A DNA stretch of 11,936 nucleotides from an uncultured Akkermansia sp. (lineage in GTDB: Bacteria; Verrucomicrobiota; Verrucomicrobiia; Verrucomicrobiales; Akkermansiaceae): NCBI GenBank assembly GCA_947585525.1, contig CANPXA010000034.1:1-11936 (forward strand), read 5' to 3'. Shown here one piece after another: positions 7,710 through 11,936 of the stretch. The translations under genes were made by a program, and so were the position numbers. Within the stretch, counting starts at the first letter, position 1. Each line of letters opens with the position of its first letter. The notes under the pieces are model-generated. The model was not told the origin of the DNA. It made no database searches and saw only the letters and a program-made list of their open reading frames with translations.

Positions 7710-8393
7710 TTATTTGTTGTGTTGAGAGATGCGGTCAGCTTGGTAAGCCGTTCGTGCATATTCCTTCGCAGTGAATATCGCAGCACAAAAGAAGAGAATG
7801 TAGAGTAAAGACAGGACGTAGTGCATCCTCTTTTTGAACGACATGAAGGGAAAACGTGACGCCTTCTTGATCCTCCTTGCCCGGACGGCCCGCGTGATGA
7901 CGGGATTCAAGAAAAGCGCTATTACAATCGCTGCAATGCCAAATGCCGTTGCAAGAGTTCCGCCCAGCACAGAGAAGGCAAACATGATATTGCTTGCGCC
8001 GGGGACATTCTCCTGACACAATCCGATAATCACACATACGATGGCAGCTACTTGCATGAGGCGATGAAGAGCTACTGCCGTGTAAAAGCGAGACCGTTTC
8101 CATAGGGGTAAAATGATCGGAAGAGCCATAAAAATGACGAATACCGGACTCCAACTTGATTCAGCTAATGACGGCATTCGATCCGATATCCACCCGATTT
8201 CTCCCAGAAAACAGGTACCGAATACCCAAGGAAAGTACGTCACGATGGGACAGCCCAGAGCAAGGAGAGGCACCGGTAGGAGAAGGTCCCTCTCTCTCAT
8301 TCGGCAGGTCAACAGGTCCGCGAAAAGAATCAACGGACACAGGACAAGGTAATACCAGTCAAATGCGGGACTTTCTGCTAAGAATCTGTACAT
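7710..8393 (-). CDS. Predicted six-helix membrane protein of unknown function
   Basis: I do not recognise this 227-residue protein. Hydrophobic segments at about residues 13-30, 38-61, 81-98, 111-127, 137-163 and 190-208 suggest six membrane helices. Basic clusters between helices 5 and 6 (RAVRARRIKKASR and SFKKR) point to a cytoplasmic loop there. The C-terminal tail is short and polar. It follows, on the same strand, an ABC ATPase gene and three small membrane-protein genes, after a gap of 132 bases, so it could be the permease-like partner of that ATPase, but no ABC permease motif is visible. An AGGGAAAAAT precedes the ATG and could act as a ribosome binding site. GC content is lower than in the flanking operons. 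A coding call is well supported by length and hydrophobic pattern; a functional call is not possible. Confidence 0.7.
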   Translation of the reverse strand: MYRFLAESPAFDWYYLVLCPLILFADLLTCRMRERDLLLPVPLLALGCPIVTYFPWVFGTCFLGEIGWISDRMPSLAESSWSPVFVIFMALPIILPLWKRSRFYTAVALHRLMQVAAIVCVIIGLCQENVPGASNIMFAFSVLGGTLATAFGIAAIVIALFLNPVITRAVRARRIKKASRFPFMSFKKRMHYVLSLLYILFFCAAIFTAKEYARTAYQADRISQHNK

Positions 8394-8459
8394 ATTTTTC
8401 CCTGTGATGTCGTATGAGGTTCTGCCGTCAGTTGACGTACGGGCTCTTCATTGTCTGAA

Positions 8460-8475
8460 TGTTCCATTTTGGCGC
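8460..8475. repeat. 16-base direct repeat, copy in the gap before the six-helix protein gene
   Basis: The 16 bases tgttccattttggcgc occur here and again at 9577-9592, inside the 3' end of the ABC ATPase gene, in the same orientation. In the ATPase they encode the residues around AKMEQ; here the same reading gives AKMEH in a short minus-strand frame. It may be a relic of a duplication. Confidence 0.55.
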
Positions 8476-8525
8476 AACCGGACGAGACCGATATGGCGGA
8501 TAGTATCCCAACCGGATGATGTATT

Positions 8526-8990
8526 CTACTTGCTCGCATATTCACACTGATTGAGAGGGCTCTTTTTATACAAGCGGTGAATGAGGACCGTATAGACAGC
8601 GATGCCGAGGAAGTATGGTAGGAGAAACATAGGGACAAACTTTCCGGCTGGGAATGCGTGGAAGTTTCGTGTCATGTCCTCACTCATGCAGACAACGTAT
8701 GCTGCGGTCATCATCAATAAAAGGGGAAGCAGCGGGCAGGATGCCGCAAAAATAACCTTCAACGTTACGGAACGAACCTTACCCGCCAACCAATATCCGA
8801 GCAAGGCGCCCGGGAAGAAATAAAACAATGAACTTATCATGGTCGATTCGATGGCTTCGCACATATCCAGCCATGACATTTGCCGGAGAAGACTTCCTAC
8901 CAAACAAGTGATTCCCGTTACAATCGGGAAAACGGTGAATGACAAGCTGCACGTCTTGTCGTAAATTCTTTTTCGTTGATTCTCATTCAT
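8526..8990 (-). CDS. Small four-helix membrane protein, unknown function
   Basis: This frame can be read from further upstream (to 9098), but the start at ATG 8990, giving 154 residues (MNENQRKRIYDK...), is preferred: it overlaps the stop of the preceding gene by 4 bases (ATGA), like the other junctions in this unit, and the extension would overlap that gene by over 100 bases. Hydrophobic stretches at about residues 17-35, 50-69, 77-101 and 118-138 suggest four membrane helices, with a basic N-terminus and a polar, Lys-containing tail. No family or catalytic motif is recognised. Its position after an ABC ATPase and two other small membrane proteins suggests it forms part of one membrane complex with them; that is inference. 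Composition is low in GC relative to the ATPase and dipeptidase genes. Confidence 0.68.
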   Translation of the reverse strand: MNENQRKRIYDKTCSLSFTVFPIVTGITCLVGSLLRQMSWLDMCEAIESTMISSLFYFFPGALLGYWLAGKVRSVTLKVIFAASCPLLPLLLMMTAAYVVCMSEDMTRNFHAFPAGKFVPMFLLPYFLGIAVYTVLIHRLYKKSPLNQCEYASK

Positions 8991-9259
8991 ATCGTCGCTA
9001 GTACAAAGACGAGGTAAAGCGAAGTGATAAGCAACAGCTCCCGCCAAGCCTCCCTCCATCGAGGAATCAGCGTCGCTAAAGTGTACACATAGGCACACAT
9101 AGGGATTTCAAACAACAAAACGCGCAAACTAAGCTGGACCCATCTTAGCTGTTGCTCGAGTTCCAAAAAGTAACAATGCCTGAAGAGATACCAACGCGAT
9201 ACCAGAAGAAGAGCCATTAGAATCGGCAACACGATCGCTGTAACCGTCAACCTATTCAT
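8987..9259 (-). CDS. Small three-helix membrane protein, unknown function
   Basis: This 90-residue protein has three hydrophobic stretches at about residues 5-22, 45-65 and 74-90, with a polar, aromatic-rich link between the first two (SRWYLFRHCYFLELEQQLRW) and a short basic loop (PRWREAWRE) before the last. It ends within the last helix. The ATG at 9259 overlaps the stop of the upstream gene by 4 bases (ATGA), and its own TGA overlaps the ATG of the downstream gene the same way, which suggests translational coupling and fixed stoichiometry. GGAAATGCC before the ATG could give weak ribosome binding. I recognise no family. Short length keeps the confidence moderate; the overlap pattern and hydrophobicity are the support. 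Confidence 0.6.
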   Translation of the reverse strand: MNRLTVTAIVLPILMALLLVSRWYLFRHCYFLELEQQLRWVQLSLRVLLFEIPMCAYVYTLATLIPRWREAWRELLLITSLYLVFVLATI

Positions 9260-9558
9260 GGCATTTCCGGTGTTACGTCAACCATCCACCAAAACATGGT
9301 CATGGGGATTATCACGGTGTATTCCTTTCCCTCGGACATGACTCGGTACTCGTGCACATTCAATCCATCGTCTTGCATAAATACCTTCGACGATATAGGA
9401 CTCCAAATTTTCCCTCGACTTGCCATGTATTCCTGCAAAACTATCCTAGGCATCTCATCTATGATATTCGTCCTGAGTTGCGATAACGCGTGTGATAAGA
9501 CGAGCATCGCTAGGATGCTGACCACGTAAAGACACGTTGCTCGATTGAGTGCTTTCAC
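9256..9558 (-). CDS. Small protein with one N-terminal membrane helix and an extracytoplasmic domain, unknown function
   Basis: This 100-residue protein starts with GTG at 9558, overlapping the TGA of the ABC ATPase gene by 4 bases (GTGA). One hydrophobic helix at about residues 9-25 follows a short basic N-terminus (MKALNR), so the remaining 75 residues probably lie outside the cytoplasmic membrane. That part is acidic to neutral, with a hydrophobic patch near the end (YTVIIPMTMFWWMVDV). It is not a lipoprotein: no lipobox is visible, C9 being inside the start of the helix without the needed spacing. No family is recognised. Its stop overlaps the next gene's ATG by 4 bases. It may be an accessory or substrate-sensing subunit of the transporter whose ATPase is encoded just upstream; this rests only on gene order. 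Confidence 0.6.
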   Translation of the reverse strand: MKALNRATCLYVVSILAMLVLSHALSQLRTNIIDEMPRIVLQEYMASRGKIWSPISSKVFMQDDGLNVHEYRVMSEGKEYTVIIPMTMFWWMVDVTPEMP

Positions 9559-10415
9559 TGTCCGGTCTTGGAGAATTGTTCCATTTTGGCGCGGATGCCG
9601 CGGAGGAAGACCTGTTCAAGGGAGCGGTGGAGGGGGGAGGAGGAGATCCAGGAATCGCCGGCGAGGGAACGGAGGCGGTCGAGGAGCTCCGCTGAGGCGC
9701 CGGAGAGGATGATTTGGGTGCGGTCGGGGTCGTCCGTGAGCTCGTCAATAGACCCCTCGGCGATGAGGCAGCCTTGGTAGAGGATGCCGACACGGTCACA
9801 GACCTCCTGGACCTGCTCGAGCAGGTGGGAACAGAGAAAGACCGTGAGACCGCGGGATTTGAGGTCGAGGATGATGTCGCGGATGACGCGTGAGCCGATG
9901 GGATCCACGCCGGCGGTGGGTTCATCGAGAACGAGGAGGCGGGGGCTCTGCACGAGAGCCTGGGCGAGACCGATGCGCTGCAGCATCCCCTTTGAGTAGC
10001 CGGCGAGGCGTCGGCGTGCGGCATCCTGCAGACCGACGAGCTCGAGGAGCTCCCGGACGCGGGAGCGGAGGCTCTTTCCGCCGAGCCCGCAGAGGCGACC
10101 GTAGAAGCGGAGGGTTTCTTCGCCCGTGAGGAATTTGTAGAAGTAGGGATTCTCCGGGAGGAAGCCGATTTCACGGCGATTGGCGGCGGCAGTGGCGGGG
10201 CGACCGAAGACGTTGCAGGAGCCCTCGTGGGGGGAGAGGAGCCCGACGAGCATTTTCATGATGGTGCTTTTGCCGGAGCCGTTGGGACCGATGAGGCCGT
10301 AAACCGCGCCCTGAGGAATGGAGAGCGAGACCCCTTTCACCGCGTACACAGCGCCGACTTTTCCCCAGGGACCCGGGAAACTTTTGTGCACGTTGGTGAT
10401 TTCGACTGCATTCAT
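9555..10415 (-). CDS. ABC transporter ATP-binding protein (CcmA/ABC-2 type family)
   Basis: This 286-residue protein is a single ABC ATPase domain with a C-terminal extension. Walker A is GPNGSGKST (43-51), the signature is YSKGMLQR (140-147) in place of LSGGQ, Walker B with the catalytic Glu is LLVLDEPTAGVDP (160-172), and the H-loop His is H197 (LCSHLLEQ). The Q-loop region reads IGFLPENPYFYKFLT, with PENP where most ATPases have a Gln; this variant is familiar in ABC-2 type exporter ATPases. It would power export or membrane-lipid or polymer transport at the cytoplasmic face. Its gene overlaps the dipeptidase stop by 4 bases (ATGA), with GAGGTG 6 bases before the ATG as ribosome binding site, and it overlaps the next small gene by 4 bases. 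No classical permease is encoded beside it; small membrane proteins follow instead. Substrate unknown. Confidence 0.9.
   Translation of the reverse strand: MNAVEITNVHKSFPGPWGKVGAVYAVKGVSLSIPQGAVYGLIGPNGSGKSTIMKMLVGLLSPHEGSCNVFGRPATAAANRREIGFLPENPYFYKFLTGEETLRFYGRLCGLGGKSLRSRVRELLELVGLQDAARRRLAGYSKGMLQRIGLAQALVQSPRLLVLDEPTAGVDPIGSRVIRDIILDLKSRGLTVFLCSHLLEQVQEVCDRVGILYQGCLIAEGSIDELTDDPDRTQIILSGASAELLDRLRSLAGDSWISSSPLHRSLEQVFLRGIRAKMEQFSKTGQ
9577..9592. repeat. 16-base direct repeat, copy inside the ABC ATPase 3' end
   Basis: This is the second copy of tgttccattttggcgc (the other is at 8460-8475). Here it is coding sequence near the C-terminus of the ABC ATPase, at residues around AKMEQ. Confidence 0.55.
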
Positions 10416-11755
10416 GCTTTCACCTCGCTCATGAGCAGCAGGAGAGACTTGGCCATAGCGATGCCCTTCTCAAAGATATCCAGTCGCATATTTTCATTCG
10501 GCGAGTGGATGCGGGAATCGGGCAGGTCGAGACCGAGAAAGAGCGCGTCCTTGCCGAGGATTTTGGACATGGATGCCACCACGGGGATCGAGCCGCCCTC
10601 GCGTACGAGCACGGGCGGGTTGCCAAAGGTATCATGCAGCGCTTTCTGAGCCGCTTTGCCGAAGGGGGAGTGAGGATTGCTCATGTAGGCGTCGCCTGCG
10701 TGCTGCATGGTAAACTTCATGGTGATGCCGGGGGGACATACTTTCTTGAAATGCGCCTCCACCTTGCGCATGATATCCACGGGGTCCTGACCGGGCACGA
10801 GCCGGCAACTTATTTTGGCGATGGCATGGGTGGGAATGACCGTCTTTGAGCCTTCACCTTCGTAGCCGCCGGAAATGCCATTGGGTTCGAACGTAGGTCG
10901 GGCATAGACGCATTCCGCGCCGGAGAAGCCTTTTTCCGTGCGCAGCGAGGGGACACCGGTGAGTTCAGCGAGCTCGGCATCGCTCATGCCCGGCACGCGT
11001 TTCCAGCTCTCCTTCTCCCAATCCTCGATGTCGGCGACGCCGTCGTAGAAGCCTTCCACGGTGACGTGGTTGTTTTCATCGTGGGTGGAGGCGAGCATCT
11101 CGCAGAGGGCGGTGATGGGGTTGGCGACCGCCCCGCCGAAGATGCCGGAATGGAGGTCCATCTTCGGTCCGTGCACTTCCAGCTCAAAGCAGCAGAGCCC
11201 CTTCAGACCGTAGGAAAAAGAGGGAACGTCCGGCGCGGCCATGCCGGTGTCGCTCACGACGATGACGTCGCAGGCGAGTTCCTTTTGCATCGCGGGATCC
11301 TTGATCAACTCCTGGAGACTTTCGCTGCCGCGTTCCTCTTCGCCCTCGAAGAGGTAGGTGACATTAAGGGGGAGAGAGCCGAGCTCGGCGATGAGTTCCT
11401 GCGCGCCGAGGATGTGCGCCATGATCTCGCCCTTGTCGTCACTCGCGCCGCGGGCGTAGATGCGTCCCTCGCGTATCTCTGCGGCGAAGGGGTCGCTCTT
11501 CCACTCGCTGAGGGGATCCACCGGCATGACGTCATAGTGCCCGTAGATGAGCACCGTGGGCTTGCCCTCCACGTGCGGGCTGTGCGCGACGACGATGGGG
11601 TGAATGTCCGTCCTGTACTTTTTTGCCGAGAAGCCCAGCGAACTCAATTTCTGCACGAGATAATCGGCGCAGCGGTCAACATCGGCGGCGTGCTCCGGTT
11701 GAGCGGATACACTCGGGATACTCAAAAACTTGGTCAATTCCTCTACGTGAGTCAT
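10412..11755 (-). CDS. M20-family metallodipeptidase
   Basis: This 447-residue protein is a cytosolic di-zinc (or Mn) peptidase of the M20 family, close to the carnosinase/CNDP-type dipeptidases. Metal and catalytic residues are visible: H73 and D75 in YGHYDVMPVDP, D106 in GASDDKGE, E140 (general base) and E141 in FEGEEERGS, D169 in VVSDTG, and H417 in DSRIHSPNENM; H202 in DLHSGIFGG corresponds to the residue reaching the neighbouring active site in the dimer. These positions sit at a constant offset of 26 from human CN2 up to about residue 202. The insert dimerisation domain lies at about residues 195-320. Length is normal (about 450-470). It likely cleaves dipeptides or short peptides taken up or released in the cell. 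It is the first gene of a unit that continues into an ABC ATPase with a 4-base overlap. The ATG at 11755 has no Shine-Dalgarno match but has a promoter-like element directly upstream. Confidence 0.92.
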   Translation of the reverse strand: MTHVEELTKFLSIPSVSAQPEHAADVDRCADYLVQKLSSLGFSAKKYRTDIHPIVVAHSPHVEGKPTVLIYGHYDVMPVDPLSEWKSDPFAAEIREGRIYARGASDDKGEIMAHILGAQELIAELGSLPLNVTYLFEGEEERGSESLQELIKDPAMQKELACDVIVVSDTGMAAPDVPSFSYGLKGLCCFELEVHGPKMDLHSGIFGGAVANPITALCEMLASTHDENNHVTVEGFYDGVADIEDWEKESWKRVPGMSDAELAELTGVPSLRTEKGFSGAECVYARPTFEPNGISGGYEGEGSKTVIPTHAIAKISCRLVPGQDPVDIMRKVEAHFKKVCPPGITMKFTMQHAGDAYMSNPHSPFGKAAQKALHDTFGNPPVLVREGGSIPVVASMSKILGKDALFLGLDLPDSRIHSPNENMRLDIFEKGIAMAKSLLLLMSEVKA

Positions 11756-11761
11756 GGCGTC

Positions 11762-11790
11762 ATCTTACACCAAACCCCGCCAAGAAGCAA
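11762..11790 (-). promoter_or_regulatory. Candidate promoter of the M20-ABC unit, placed for a leaderless transcript
   Basis: On the minus strand TTGCTT (11790-11785), a 17-base spacer and TAAGAT (11767-11762, 4 of 6 to the -10 consensus) are followed by just 6 bases (GACGCC) before the ATG of the dipeptidase gene. The geometry equals that in front of aguB. The -35 match is weak (TTG only), so this rests mainly on position. The remaining bases up to the right edge show no gene. Confidence 0.42.
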
Positions 11791-11936
11791 GAGCAACGCA
11801 TGGGGAAGTACGAATTGGATGCCAGCGCGCCGATGAGGCGAATTCAGGCGAGAGGTATATCGGGTCTCCGTCAATTTCGCTGGAGGCGCAGGAAAAAGAT
11901 TTGGCGAGTTTTTAAGAATAGATAGTTAATGTTACA

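Noticed and set aside
8426..8437. Small dyad cgtca/tgacg upstream of the six-helix protein gene.
   Set aside because: Only 5-base arms and no accompanying promoter or repeat copies; too weak to call an operator.
8991..9098. N-terminal extension of the four-helix protein up to 9098.
   Set aside because: It would lie wholly inside the preceding gene, and the residues are unlike the rest; the ATG at 8990 with an ATGA junction fits the pattern of the unit.

Overview
The window looks like chromosomal DNA of an anaerobic or gut-type bacterium that decarboxylates methylmalonyl-CoA with a sodium-pumping complex. I would guess Verrucomicrobiota, Akkermansia-like. The grounds are the clustered mmd genes, the scarcity of Shine-Dalgarno sequences before several starts, and a mostly GC-rich composition. 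This placement is inference; no rRNA or marker phylogeny is possible here. Every gene I can support lies on the minus strand, so transcription runs from high to low coordinates.

Right to left: (1) 11755-7710 is a compact unit. An M20 metallodipeptidase gene overlaps an ABC transporter ATPase gene by 4 bases. That gene is followed by three small membrane-protein genes, each overlapping the previous one by 4 bases (GTGA or ATGA junctions). After a 132-base gap comes a six-helix membrane protein. The small membrane genes are clearly lower in GC than their surroundings and match no family I recognise. (2) 7492-3507 is a four-gene operon for a biotin-dependent, Na+-translocating methylmalonyl-CoA decarboxylase: carboxyltransferase (mmdA), a small membrane/assembly subunit (mmdD/oadG-like), biotin carrier (mmdC) and Na+ pump (mmdB). 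A good sigma70-like promoter lies just upstream. The complex would convert (S)-methylmalonyl-CoA to propionyl-CoA and store the free energy as a sodium gradient, the last step of succinate-to-propionate fermentation. (3) 3255-2980 encodes a small secreted protein rich in Arg and Asp. (4) 2641-1787 is an N-carbamoylputrescine amidohydrolase (putrescine synthesis). (5) 1669 to the left edge is the N-terminal part of an HrpA-type DEAH RNA helicase, cut by the window.

The main points worth a second look are these. Candidate -10 boxes lie exactly 6 bases before the ATG of both aguB and the dipeptidase gene, suggesting leaderless mRNAs. The mmd genes lack evident Shine-Dalgarno sequences. MmdB carries an extra hydrophilic segment of roughly 85-90 residues. 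The ABC ATPase is coupled to a cascade of unrecognised small membrane proteins of unusual composition and has no recognisable permease. I saw no rRNA, tRNA, CRISPR array, insertion sequence or prophage genes.
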